Below are positions 12,001 to 23,872 of a stretch of 64,000 nucleotides of DNA, in pieces. Source of the DNA: Clavelina lepadiformis (taxonomy: Eukaryota; Chordata; Ascidiacea; Aplousobranchia; Clavelinidae). Where the stretch lies: the NCBI RefSeq assembly GCF_947623445.1, contig NC_135244.1, positions 14,260,860-14,324,859 of the forward strand, in the 5' to 3' direction. The notes under the pieces were generated by a model. The model was not told the DNA's origin. It saw nothing but the letters and a program-made list of their open reading frames with translations, and did no database searches. How positions within the stretch are numbered: the stretch's first letter is position 1; the number at the start of each line of letters is the position of its first letter. Position numbers and translations under genes: made by a program.

Positions 12001-15000
12001 AGAGTCAATTAGAAGTGTTGTGGTGAAGCTTTTTTACCCACTCCACTCGACGTAATAAAAAATGCTTTGAAAACAGACGGTATTCATTTGTAATGATGTG
12101 CAACAGCAATCAAAGTTTGTGGGTGTGTTTGGAATGTCTTGCCGCAGTTTCTTTTGTTTGAAAATAATCACGTTTCACATAATAAATGCCCTCTGATAGG
12201 CCTACATGTTTAGCTTAGAAAGTTTTCGTGGGTCTATAAAACCAAGCTGTTTTATTTCATTTCTCAAATAAACTTATTTAAATGACATTCAAGCAGTAAG
12301 GTTTTTATTCCCGTAGTGCAATAAAATGGATATATAAATAATGTTAAAATGTTCTCCAAAAATGCTCCAGTTATCCTATACCTGGTTGTGACAATTGTGA
12401 AAAATTTAAGCTTTTCGTTAAATTGAAAATTTGATAAACAAAGGATAGATTTAATAAGTAACATTCAACCTTTTGTTGCACAGTCGCTGGAGATGTTATC
12501 TTGTCATAACAAATCATATTTTTGTCACATCATATTTTTCACCGATCCTAATTTTTGTCCCATTTCGGTCTATATGTATATACAATTGCAATCTACATCC
12601 ATGAAGTTAGATAAAACAAATCTACCTCAATAGTCATTCTTCATATAGGCATAGAACTTTTCTGCTTTACAAAGCTCTTATTAAAAATAACTACGGATGT
12701 TTTTTACTGACAGTCATGAAACGTATTCCCTGTCTTGTAAATTTCATATACGTGAGATTATGATTGTAGGCTGCAATGCATGATTTTGCCCTTTTAAAAA
12801 ACTTCCCCAGGCCAATTTTGAATTCCATCTGTTGTCGTACGTTTCTACACTGGATTTAGCTTTTATGATGCATTAAAATAATAATATTTTTACCAATCTA
12901 TATGTTCAAGTTAAGTTGTTGACATTTTGATCCTTATATTTAAACCATCATCATGCAGTATATTGGGTAAAGAATATTATCATCATGATATCAGCGGTGT
13001 TATTTATAACCACTGAAATCAGTAGCTAAAAGACAATTAGCCTAATTGATAAGCTGTGTATAACTAACCATTGCTCAGAGCTGCGTAAATATATTGATCT
13101 AAGCAATTTACAATCTCGTCATATGTTACATCTCCAGATGTCATAAAATTGGCATCGACCAGCCGCGCCTTGAAGCAATTGACGCAGGTTGTTATTTCGT
13201 TCATTTTCTTTGTACCAGCACGCACAATTTCGCAATTCTGTCCAAAAGCAAAATTTTAAGGTGAAATACATGGTACTGCAATGCTACTGAACTTCTAACA
13301 ATTCAACTATTTCCACATAGAACTATGAACATAATGTTTATACCGAGTTGCACAGTTGATATGTGGTCGAATACCAATCCTTCATTTTCAAGGCTATCTC
13401 GGCACTGCTCATACCCAAGCAAAACGCTACTTGGCGGACCCAAGGTTTCGTTTCCCCTGAACATCCACGAAGTTGAAGTGTGACGTCGGATTCTTCAACC
13501 GTTCTCTTTCTTCTGCATACTTCTTGTCGACAAGCTGTATGTAGAAATAGAAATGGTGGGCCATAATTAGGCTACTCATAAAACTGTGAAAACTAAATGC
13601 AAATGAGTTTCTAATTTCTAGCAAGGCATCAATGCTACTGAATTTTGTTATGGATCAAAGCATCAATGCTACTGTTTATGTATGGAAAGATTTCTCATTT
13701 CTTAGGACAATTTAACGGCAAAGGACATTTCCGACTATTACAGAGAGAATAACAATGCAAGTTTATTACTGGGTCAAATTATAATTAGGTCAAGCAACAA
13801 TTTCAAACTTGATTAAGGAAATCAACACCTACAATTACTTGAAATAATATGTATAATGTGTATATTCAGCTTCCTGCTTTACGAATTTCAAGACTTAAGC
13901 AATTCTTGATTATAATTTATAATCTGACGTCAGGTCTGTCGCGATTGCTAATTTTCGCATATTGGCAAGGTTATGTTTAAAATTTATTAATTTGTTATGG
14001 AAATAGATTAACGATCTGCTTTTACCGCGTAGCTACGTGGAGTGATGAAATCGAGAAATCAACGCCAGAGAGGGTTCAAATCCGTCTTGGAATTGGAAAC
14101 CCTTTACCTGAAGTACTACTTGCCATTTATGAAGTATATTGCGGACCGTTTTGATATTAACAAGAGCATAATATCCTCACTGGAAGATATTAAAAAATGG
14201 CTTAAATAATTTCAACCAAGCAATGAATTTTCTTATCTTTTCCATATGCAATTAAATACTTGGTCTTAATCCATCCCTTGATGGACTTATTCCAATGCCT
14301 TAGTTTTGATCACATGTTTATATCTTTCCTTTGATGAAATTTATGTGAGCGCCTAGTTTAACAGTTGCATGAAAAGGCAGTCTGTAACAGGTACTTGCGT
14401 CACCGCGAGAAAACCTCGCTTACAAGTTTTGATCATCTTCTGAAGAGATAAAATTACGAAACTAGCAGCAATATGATACATTACTAACCGCATTTAATTT
14501 CGTCATAGCTGGGGACGTCCAGGATATATTACTTGCCAAACCAGATTGCAAGGTTGTTTCACATAATACCACAACTATGTGGTTACAATATTGTCGTGAT
14601 AAGCTGGAACCACAAGCGTTATGCTAGCGAATATCATCAACGCAATCTCAGTAATCGTTTTTAACAGATTACCGCAGGCATGGACAACACGAAATCCTAC
14701 CAATAAGACGCCCAAACTTAGAGTACATGATTGCTGGAGGATGACGTTTGGTATGTTTAGAATAAGAAACCGTAGGTTCCCTTAATTATGTCACACATAA
14801 TGCTTGGACAACAAAACTTGAAACATCCACGATCAAACATGATAATCGTGTCAAATAGTCCCCAGCAACTGCGAAACAGCAAGCAAAGTGCTATCTCTGA
14901 AGTAGTATGTATAAGCGCATTGCAAACGATGTTTCAGAAATACAGAAACATTTTGAAGAAACCTTGTTCTGGAAAGCAACATACTTGTTGAAACATATTC

Positions 15001-15103
15001 CTGGCAGAATAATTAGTTTACTTCGATCAAGCCTCTTACCATGCGAATCACGTTCTAGGCAGAAGAATATTCCAAGTAATACAGCAATTGAAAATTTCAT
15101 CAT
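9077..15103 (-). CDS. Secreted cysteine-rich protein with C-terminal Ly6/uPAR (LU) domain, nine exons
   Basis: Exons in coding order: 15103-15040, 13534-13344, 13237-13069, 11716-11595, 11271-11091, 10854-10667, 10243-10015, 9488-9364 and 9232-9077. All have GT-AG borders and phases that join into one 474-residue frame. Residues 1-22 are a signal peptide (MMKFSIAVLLGIFF...), followed directly by CRQEVC. The middle has scattered cysteines, an NFT glycosylation sequon and a basic KRKKR furin-like stretch. From about residue 382, exons 8-9 encode a three-finger fold: MCFQC near its start and RCCCFKDYCN near its end, the CCxxDxCN signature of Ly6/uPAR domains. There is no C-terminal hydrophobic GPI tail, so it is probably secreted rather than anchored. 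The N-terminal 380 residues match no family I recognise. The exon 7 acceptor could instead be 23 bp upstream (10266), but phase favours 10243. A ligand, matrix or gamete-coat role would be a guess. Confidence 0.8.
14023..14093 (+). repeat. tRNA-like sequence with A and B boxes (pseudo-tRNA or SINE head)
   Basis: An A-box-like TAGCTACGTGG (14030-14040) and a perfect B box GGTTCAAATCC (14073-14083) are 43 bp apart, the spacing found in tRNA genes. The T arm pairs at 4 of 5 positions, but the acceptor arms do not pair and no clean anticodon arm forms. It is therefore a tRNA-derived repeat or dead tRNA, inside intron 1 of the LU-domain gene on the opposite strand. Confidence 0.35.
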
Positions 15104-18100
15104 CAACTTCTTTCGAAAAATGGATTATTAAAATAAACACCGTACAGTTTTACAACACCCGTTACTAATCTATTAATAACCCATGTGAAACCGGCAAATG
15201 CGGAAATATGGCCTGCATGAATAGTATGTATACACAAATAAAAATCATGAAGACTCCAATATATAGCGCCACTTCCGCTATTTTTTCCTTTATTTAATTG
15301 AAAAGGTTTGACTCACATTGGCACCGTTCCAGCGTCTCGGTATCTGACATTTAATCAAATTTTAATTCTAAGAATTTCTAACTTCCAACCCTGTTTTCAC
15401 TCGATTACGTTAGTTTAAATGAATTGAAAAAACCTTGCTCAGACATCTACTAACCTTGACCATTGTTAAACCTTATTTTAATTATAGCTAAATCAGGGTG
15501 GAGGAAATTTATTCGAACAGTTGGCGGCTGTTCGGAAAAGCCATAATGATAGGCAATATTTCTGGCACAGTGAAGAAAGCACAAGCACTGTCTGTCACGT
15601 CGCCCCGAGGCCGTCTATATAATGAAAGCAGTCATACAGCAAATTCAAGGACTGCTTGAATTGTTCTACTCTAACTAGCCAACACTATCGTTTAAACGCC
15701 AAAACGTTTCATTGCATTACACTGAACGCATTTGGTTGGTGAGGCTAATAACGAAGCGGAAAAGGGTGAAGCCATTATTGCACAGTTGTCTCATGCTGGC
15801 CAGCTCTCTTGAGTGACTGCGACCAAAAATGTTTCAGATTTTAACGTTTAAGGCTCAACATTTCGCAAATGTGATAGGTCATTTTTTTCGCTTTCTATAC
15901 TTGTTCGATTTCGTAATGAAAAATCTGACTTACGTATTTTAAAGCCATTATTTAAATTTGAAGTATTTCTTTATTTTACTTGCTTATTGCATATAAATGC
16001 AATTGCATAACATGTCGTGCTGCTCTCGTTAACAAGTTTGGTTAAAAGGGAATCACTGCTGCGACTGCAAACATCTGAAGAATCTATGTGTTTGCCACAT
16101 GTGCTTTGGCAACTTTTTTACACTTTTTGAGTTAGCAACAGCCTACTATCCAAACAGAAGTGAAGCAAACAATAAAATCCTATTTGATGCAAATAGTTTG
16201 AAAACATTTAAGTAAATAAAATATTGAAGTTTTCACATCCGACAAAAACTTCTATGAAATTTTTGTTGCTAATTTTGGAAAACGACTGCTTATGGTATTG
16301 GCTGTATTAATTGGTGTATTGTTGGTGTTAGATAATCCACAAAACAGTAAGACTTGTTAATAAGAATTTATACCCAACACGAAAACACGAATAACACCGA
16401 TTTTATCAAAATCGTTGACGAACGTTGCGGAGAGTAACGCATTTATTAAACCTTCAAATAGCAAGACAATCTTTGCTGTGTTAACCATAAAAACAGATAG
16501 TACAAGACACATACGACATCCGGAAAGTACCTTCGTGTTTGTCGAAAAGCACGCTTTATTGGTAAGACCTGCTTTGTGTTAGGTGAAAGCACTCTCTGTG
16601 CATCGTCGTCATATGTGTTTGTAAGATGATTAAATTTTTAAACGTCAAAACTTTACAGTTAAATGCCACCGCACTGTTGAAGTCTTGGCGCGAACCACGA
16701 CATCTAATGTATCATGTTTCCACGGCTTGCCAACATTCCCTCAGGACGTCAATGATGCTTTTTATGCCAGTATATATTGTCTGATAGGCGACAATATACG
16801 CAGATATAGTTTTGCATTTAAAAAAGAAAATGTTAATTATTAAAATAGCGCTGACTAATCAGCATTTTTATCGAACTTTATCTGTTCTAATGACGTAAAA
16901 CTAGCGTGACCCCTCTCATGGGGACATGTTTTTCCTCTGTTTTTTGGCCGTCTTCAATCATCTTGTCACGAAATTTTACTGACGTGATTTATTCGTGCAA
17001 CTACTTTATGTACCGTGTGCATGTGCATCATTTTTCGGTGAAAGAAAGACTATACAAATATATTGTTTATAATATTAAAATGTTTTGGCAGATTTTAGGT
17101 TAATAGGTATTTTAGGTTATTAGGTTAATATGTGTTACTGTGATAAATTGATGGTAAACGAATTCTAAAGAAATGTATCAAAAACTAACGAAATCCGCAA
17201 GCAATATTCTTGTATCGAATAGTTGATTCATATCTTTTCATAAATCACTTTTAATTCTTCAGCTATTTTTGTTTACATTGCATTACATCTCATGATTCTG
17301 CCCTGTTGAAACCGCGCTAAACCGTAAAAAATCGTAAATAAATTTAACAGTCAACATTTTCGAAACTGGACGGAAAGGGTAAGCTCTGATATTAGGACGT
17401 AGGCATTAACAGAATTTTAAAACTCTAAGACCTAAGTTAATAGATTTTAAACAATCTATTTCACTTCTTTCTATTACAGAATTGAGTTATATTAATTTCG
17501 TAGAAATAGTGATACTCACAAAAGTGATAAAACCGAAGTCGCTTAATCTTTGCAAAATTACTAAAAAACCAAATAAGAAACTTTTTCATTAAAATGTATT
17601 TAAAATTTTTTAAAGGTTAGCTTAGCTTTGCTTTGACCAAACTTTAGCTTGCAAAGTTTTCAAAGGTAAATGCTTTATTGAGTGGAAAGAGTTTAGGAAA
17701 GGGCAACTAGCACAAATTCAAAGAAGTTAATAATACACGCTTTTGCGCACGTTTTCGAGCAAAATTTAACACGACGTGCAAGGCGCAAAGCTCTAGGCTC
17801 AAATGCCCGCCGGTCAAGTCAGGCAAGTGCTATCACTGGCAAGTAAAAAGCTAAAGGACCATTGAAATTCGGCTCAGCATTACTAGCAAAGTGCTGTAAT
17901 GATAACCGTGCTCTCGCAACTGGGTATCACTTTAGAGAATTGCATATTCCACTTAGGCCTATTACGTACGAAATCTCTATGTAACTTATCACACAAATTA
18001 CATCACTTTTTGCGCAGCCAGTTTGAGAAAACCACATTGGCATGTTTTACTATTTTCGGCGTAGTTCCCATATACGTCATTATCCAAATAGAGTACAGCG

Positions 18101-19370
18101 AAAAAAATTTAAATTTTGGATTGGAAGAAAATTTAGACTGTCTTGTGCATAAAACGCTAAAAGATGTTAAGGTTAGCCAGCTGGGTGCGTTGTGACACCA
18201 CACCGTCTATAACTCTATAACATTGGTTGTTCAGCTTTCTCTTTCTGTATGCTAGATTTGTGTTTTCATAAAAAAATCGTAATTGTATGTAAGCATTTTA
18301 TGACCTCGTGGACCTCAAAACGTTCCACGTGAAGCTGGTTTCCCAATAAGCTAATTAGTAATTAAGTTCAGCTGTTTTAAATTTAATCAACGAATCAAAT
18401 TACCACCAATCGCTGTCCATCACACGACTCTGATAGCGGTTTCCGTCAACCGTTAAACATTTGTCAACTGGTGCTGTTTTGTTGGGCTCTTGAAGTTTCC
18501 TTACTTTTTCTTGCCGTATATGCATATCTTAAATTTCCATTTGCTTTTTTTTGAAGGATGATCTCGCCATTTAAAGGCATGTGCGATAGACTCGAACACA
18601 CACAGACCTGCCCATGTTACGAAACAATTCGTTTTAAAGTGATACGTATACGACATTTTAAAGTCAAATACTAAATATCTAGCAGCATATTTCAGTGGGA
18701 TAGGTGCTAGAGAATCGGATGCGTATATTTATCATTACACTGTAGTTGAACAATGTTACTTGGTTTATTTTGTTGAATATATTGGTGACGTCTAAGAAGG
18801 AAAAGGGTGCAAATACCTGGAATCGAATAACCTGCAGCCTCCATAACCCGACGTTTTCCTGGGTTCTGGGGTTGATCTGACGTCAATTATAAGTCTTCCA
18901 ATCGTCTTCAATCACGCAGCTTGTCGTAACTTCAACGACGAAAATTTTGATATTTTTACCACAACAACTTTTGTCACAATTTCCTCTATCTCGAAAAATA
19001 GATAGCAATGGTTGCTACCACAAAATGTTTTTCAAAGTATCGGTTTGCATTATTTATTCAAAAGTATTTTTGCGTAAAAAGAATGTAATTGCTTAAGTTT
19101 GGCGCATAAAACTCCGTTTAAAATGGATGAAAATGCCGGGTAAACTGTGAATGTTAAAAATACATTTCACTACATGTTAACACAAAATAAACTAATGTAT
19201 TTGACACACATATTGCTATACAATGAACAAACCACGAGACATTGATGAGTAAAAATAACAAAAACAATACTTGGAGAGAACTTTGAACATCACCATGCAA
19301 GATTTACCATAAACCCACTTGGAGCAAATGAATACAACTACTGGAAAAAACAATGACATGGCCAACAAAT
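15104..19370. other. Intergenic region, no gene recognised
   Basis: About 4.3 kb of AT-rich sequence between the LU-domain gene and TMEM129 (both on -). The longest frames (98 codons at 17899-18195 on +, 66 codons opposite) have no domain or splice context. A small inverted repeat (TATATTGTC and GACAATATA) lies near 16772-16797, and an AATAAA on the - strand (plus-strand 19053-19058) could end TMEM129. Nothing else was recognised. Confidence 0.5.
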
Positions 19371-20635
19371 TTAATCAAAACTGCGCTCCAATCCAGTCCT
19401 GCTAATGCAAGACACGTCTAGTACGCAGAAATGGACTCTACACATCGGACAAGTACAAAACCCACCAAGCCAAGATCCGGGATTCGACTGATCCTGCCGA
19501 CTGGCGTACCATCGCGCCATGCACTCCATACACCACATCGGCCTGCAACGACAGTTTTCACATTCGCCATCTCCCATATCTGCGCATTGTTTCAATAACT
19601 TGATTTCTACTGGCTTCTGATCGCAGCCAATACAGTCGCCGAGCTCTTCGTCGGCATGCACAACATAAAGTGGGTTTTGTACAACGTGTTCCCGAAAAAC
19701 TTCAAGAAATAGTTCCACTGAAGTCGTGTGCACTCGTATGTTGGGAAGAGTGAATACGCTCACTCTTAACTTTTCTTTGAAATCTATGTATTCTGTTGAT
19801 AAAATTCTGATTATAAACGATTTATTTCGTTTCAAGCAAGTTACTTTAAGATTTACAAATTGAACTGTGGCCATGGTTTCGGGTGAAACTTGAAACTGCT
19901 CAGTTTTTCGAACCACCAAACGCAAATGATCCTGCTGAATAAATGAAACAGAATATGTGTGTGTTTTAATGAGCCAGTTATCTGTCACAATTACACGGGA
20001 TTTGTAACTGTCGCCGCTGGTATACTTATCTATGCTTCTGAACTCTGCGTTGATCTGCATAGCAACATCTGAAAACGAGTTTGAATAAACCAAGAGCATT
20101 TTTGAGATGGGATGATTTTTCCATTTCTCCAGGCTCCAGTAATAGACAACGCCTACCATAACAAGGGCAAGAGCAAGTGAGCAGAGGAGATAAATTTGCC
20201 AAGCGATATGGACGGTCCCCTCACACACGCGAAAAAAAGTTAGCTTAGATTCGCTGACAAATGTCATTCCAAAAAAGTAGCCTGTATAAAAGCAAAAATT
20301 AGGAATCACTGCAAAGTCTCAAACAAAATTGAAAATATTTGAAAAGAAAGATATATGTACCAAACAATAAATCATATTGCTTAGTATAAATATTGCTACT
20401 AGCTGAAATTAAAAAAAAACTTGCCCAAAGGTAAACTGGCATGAAACAAAATAGTAGCAGCAGTGCGTTTGATGTGGTAAAAAGTGAAGTCATTGCTTTC
20501 ACTGCCCAACCAGCGACGAAAGATGCGCTGAACTGTAAGCCCAGAAGTCTGAAATTCTGTTGGTGAAGCAACAAATAGCAGTGCAATGAGCCAGTAAAAA
20601 AATGAAAATGCGATAGCGGGATTAACAGATGTCAT
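19371..20635 (-). CDS. TMEM129: TMEM129-type ER-membrane E3 ubiquitin ligase (two exons)
   Basis: Exons 20635-20425 and 20281-19371 join into 373 residues (human protein 362). The N-terminus has a hydrophobic segment followed by SPTEFQTSGLTVQ, WLGSES and HIKRTAATILFHASLPLG, all close to human TMEM129. A second membrane segment is near residues 95-120 (LLCSLALALVMVGVVYYWS). Residues 287 to about 362 form the atypical cysteine-only RING: CIGC, CENCRCRPMWCMECM, WYASRQDQ, CPMCRVHFCVLDV. All expected metal ligands are present, so the ligase looks intact. Family knowledge: TMEM129 works in ER protein dislocation and degradation. The frame could start at a GTG 3 bp upstream; the ATG at 20635 is used. 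The intron is GC-AG (G|GCAAGT ... TTATACAG). The conserved LPLG-Y junction confirms it, because a GT donor would not preserve the frame. Confidence 0.95.
20282..20424 (-). other. TMEM129: Non-canonical GC-AG intron of TMEM129
   Basis: The donor reads TTGG|GCAAGT and the acceptor TTTTATACAG|GCTAC. Joining in phase 1 restores LPLG-YFFGM, matching the vertebrate protein at this point. GC-AG introns are a minor, known U2 class; the rest of the donor is a strong consensus. At 143 bp it is short. Confidence 0.88.
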
Positions 20636-21748
20636 CACTCACTCTTGGCAGTTACACCCTAACATAATCTTTCTGTACCTAGAAATCACATAATAAAAAA
20701 CAAAAATAATATTGTATGACCGACTTTATCAAATTACATAGTACATTCATACTCAATCTCTAATACCAATCAACAAAATTTCTTCAAACGCATCAAATTT
20801 TTCTATTATGTTTTTGTGAGAATAGCAGAAGTGTAAGATATTAAGATGCTTTATACCAGGGGTGTCGAAACTTCTTGGGATCTCGAGTTACATTTACAAT
20901 AACCAGATCAAAATGATCAATCAATAACCTAAAGCTTTTACCAATGGCTAAACGTGTTTTTTATTTCGACAAGCACGCCTGTATTAATTACCAAAAAAAC
21001 TTTTTAACTTCATAAAGTCACTGTGAAATGTTAAACGGTTTTGGTTTCAGTTACAGTACTTGACAATTGACTGGTGCAAAAAAGTAACATAAAAAACATT
21101 TGATTGATGTTGATAGATGATTTTCTGAAACATGCAAGTACCATTACCAATCTTTCAAATTCCATTATAAATTACACAAAGGGTGTATAAAAGTAATGAG
21201 TCAAACTAAGAAAACATGGCTGTAGGGAATTTAGCAGATTTGTTTTATTCGTTAAATCATCATAATGCTTTAACTCTAAGAGTTTTGCAAAGTATTTAGC
21301 TAAAAGTGGGTCAACACAGCTACATCCAGCAGGAATTGTCACCTGATCTTCTTCCTCAAACAAGACAATAACCTTGTCCAATCAACGCAGCAACAAATTA
21401 ATTGATTGCTGGAAGTGAATAATTAAGTTGATACTAACCGCATTTCCCTAGAGGATTATTTAAAAGGGAAAACTTGTTCGTGTTTTTAGATTCTTTCAGG
21501 TTCATTACATTTCCTACACTCCTTGAGATTTATCATCAATACAGTAACTCCAATAATAATACTTTGTGTTTTGTGTTGAGACAAAGAATACAATCTCAGT
21601 AAAGGTTCTACATATACACAACACTGTAAACATATTTAGCTAAGACAAAACAGTACAATTGCAGCAACAAATATTTATAAAGAAACATCCTCAAAATATG
21701 GGATAAAGTAGAGACATTTAAAGAGCATATAAATGAAACATATCAAAT
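20636..21748. other. Spacer between TMEM129 and the PNGase F-like gene
   Basis: AT-rich spacer of 1.1 kb. Apart from the unassigned open frame described separately (21172-21381, -), no feature was recognised. Confidence 0.45.
21172..21381 (-). other. Unassigned open frame with coding-like peptide
   Basis: A 69-codon frame on - without an ATG near its start. Its first half (FEEEDQVTIPAGCSCVDPLL) looks more protein-like than random AT-rich sequence. The QVTIPA string also occurs in the PA-like region of the PNGase F-like protein 1.5-2 kb away on the same strand (NEQVTIPAASIPY). It could be a lost exon, a decayed duplicate fragment or coincidence. The second half (about 30 codons to the stop) looks non-coding. 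Confidence 0.2.
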
Positions 21749-23872
21749 TCATTTTTCCATATAATATATTAAATATGAAACCATTCTTATCAATCCTGGA
21801 TTTGTGGAAGGGTTTGGATCTTTACCATTGTAAAAGCCAAAGTAAGTAATTGTATTTTCGCCACCTGTTAGAAACTGAGATATGTCAAAAGTCCAGGGAT
21901 CTACTTGCAATCCATCACACCAACCATCTCGTCCATACAACCATGTTCCATGTTCGTTAGGTACAACACCTTCAGGTACTCTGTCAGCACAGCCTTCTGG
22001 AGTACCAGCATTTAAAAAAGTTTTAGTGAAGTTATGTTTTCCATTTACTAAAAAGTGGTGAGATGTAGGACAAAATTCACCACACCCAAAATCATCTGAC
22101 CCATGCCCAGTAATGACAGCGTAAACTTTAACTGATGTCACTCCTTCTGGAACATTAAATGTGATTGGGTGATAATGCTTGTTGTAGTTTTTATCAAAAA
22201 CTCCACCCTTAAAAAGTGGTGTTACTTGGACAGGTTTTTCGCTTTTCTTTATAGTGTATACACCATGCACAACTTTCTGTGCAGAAACTGGATATTGCTT
22301 AGTACTGCCTTTCTGAAATCTTAACTTTAATGAGACCAGCCAGGGCTGAGCCCACCAAGCATCAACCTTCATCATAAAGAAACACTTTAAATTGGGTTTG
22401 GAAGTTTTGAAAAGGGGCATAATGGCGGAAACATCAGTAATCCAGTGACCGATTCTTCGTCGAAAAGTGGTTATCCATCTACCCAATTCTGCACCACACA
22501 ACGATGAACCATCACAACATACATAAAGTGTAGCAACATGGTCCCATGGAGGACACATTTCATCCCTGTCGCCCGGACAAGAAAGTGAAGCATCCAAATA
22601 CATGGCATCATACTTATCTATGCTGTTCAAATGTACAGTAACGTTCCCAGTTCCATTTTGGCCTTGCATAATAACATTGTCAAAAACCGGTACAACGTAG
22701 TCTTTTAAATGTGAGATTTTAGTTAGTAAATTTTGGTTAAAAGTTAACCACTGCATTTGCCAACTTAAAAACTTAAGAGATGGGTACAAAAACCAACCAG
22801 GTTCAGAAACATTGCCACTTCCATCTATAGTAAAGTAATAGTTAGAGAATGAAGTTGTTTGCAAAGAAGCGATAAGACCACTTTGCTCCACAGCAGCAGC
22901 AACAACTATTTCTGCATTGTATGGTATACTAGCAGCTGGGATAGTAACTTGTTCATTGCACTCACTTCCATAGCAGTTGAAATCTTGAACAGGATAACCA
23001 AGTCTTGAGTAAACAAGCACACCAACTGATTCAGCTTTTTGGAGGTTAATCACTTTTTGAGCAACTGAGCAATTTGCAATGTCATCCGATACTAACGCTA
23101 CCTTGTTCTTAGTATCCCCGATTTTTTGTAAGTCGCATGCATCTGCAACTGCTGTAACTTGGGGAGATGGAATGGCCCACTCATGATTAAACACCCAGTC
23201 ATATCTTGCATCTACACGTTTTAGGACTTTTATTTCAGGTTGCCACTTAGGATTTGTAAACAACACCTGACCTAATCCACACCCATGATCATAACAAGAC
23301 CATTCCCTTAAAATGGAAGCAATCCAATTCCCGATTTGAGGTATGGGGGTAATGACAAAAAACATCCTTGCTAAAAATTCTTTTTGTTGTTGTTGAGACA
23401 TTTTACTCTGAGTTAAACCAGAGATTATCTGTTGTTGCATCCATGTAATTGTAGTCATGCTATCACTGTCAAATGTCATAAAAACATAGTTCACATTTTC
23501 AGGACTTGTTTCAACAAAGTCAATTAGGGATTGAGCATTGCCCCACATACATTCTAAAAATCCTGACTGGTTGGTAAAAGCATGAAAACCAATTGGAACA
23601 TCAGATGGCAGTTGTTTACTGGGATAACTTACTTTACCATGGTTAAGAGTCCAAACACTAAATTCTTGAGCTTTTGTTCCAGGTAAGATTCCTCCAGTTC
23701 TCAGTGCATTTACCTCACTGATCTTTGAAAAATGTTTGTATGAATTTGCTCTTTTTGCAGTGACTAAAGTATTATCAGTTAATGGCTTGTAAAAAACATC
23801 ACCAAACGCACATCCGACAAATAAAGAAATGCAGGACAAAATAATCCCAGTAAAACAAAAAAGCTTTTTCAT
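21749..23872 (-). CDS. Secreted PNGase F-like peptide:N-glycosidase with PA-like region, single exon
   Basis: A 707-residue intact frame without introns. Residues 1-24 are a signal peptide. About residues 240-330 resemble a protease-associated (PA) domain (GVLVYSRLGYPVQDFNCYG, QVTIPAASIPY). From about residue 410 the PNGase F fold follows: HLNSIDKYDAMYLDASLSCPG, RDEMCPPWDH, LCGAELGRWITTFRRRIGHW, ITGHGSDDFGCGEFCPTSHHF and NEHGTWLYGRDGWCDG. Family knowledge: PNGase F cleaves intact N-glycans from asparagine; homologues occur in bacteria and patchily in eukaryotes. The Asp/Glu residues in the WDH, GEFC and NEHGTW motifs are natural catalytic candidates, all intact (inference). Secretion to a lumen or outside the cell is expected, unlike the cytosolic NGLY1 enzyme. 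The start is the first ATG, directly before the signal peptide. Sure of the family, not of the substrate. Confidence 0.94.
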   Translation of the reverse strand: MKKLFCFTGIILSCISLFVGCAFGDVFYKPLTDNTLVTAKRANSYKHFSKISEVNALRTGGILPGTKAQEFSVWTLNHGKVSYPSKQLPSDVPIGFHAFTNQSGFLECMWGNAQSLIDFVETSPENVNYVFMTFDSDSMTTITWMQQQIISGLTQSKMSQQQQKEFLARMFFVITPIPQIGNWIASILREWSCYDHGCGLGQVLFTNPKWQPEIKVLKRVDARYDWVFNHEWAIPSPQVTAVADACDLQKIGDTKNKVALVSDDIANCSVAQKVINLQKAESVGVLVYSRLGYPVQDFNCYGSECNEQVTIPAASIPYNAEIVVAAAVEQSGLIASLQTTSFSNYYFTIDGSGNVSEPGWFLYPSLKFLSWQMQWLTFNQNLLTKISHLKDYVVPVFDNVIMQGQNGTGNVTVHLNSIDKYDAMYLDASLSCPGDRDEMCPPWDHVATLYVCCDGSSLCGAELGRWITTFRRRIGHWITDVSAIMPLFKTSKPNLKCFFMMKVDAWWAQPWLVSLKLRFQKGSTKQYPVSAQKVVHGVYTIKKSEKPVQVTPLFKGGVFDKNYNKHYHPITFNVPEGVTSVKVYAVITGHGSDDFGCGEFCPTSHHFLVNGKHNFTKTFLNAGTPEGCADRVPEGVVPNEHGTWLYGRDGWCDGLQVDPWTFDISQFLTGGENTITYFGFYNGKDPNPSTNPGLIRMVSYLIYYMEK

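Noticed and set aside
16772-16797. Short TATATTGTC/GACAATATA inverted repeat as a possible small-RNA hairpin
   Set aside because: Only about 9 bp of AT-rich stem; expected by chance in this composition.
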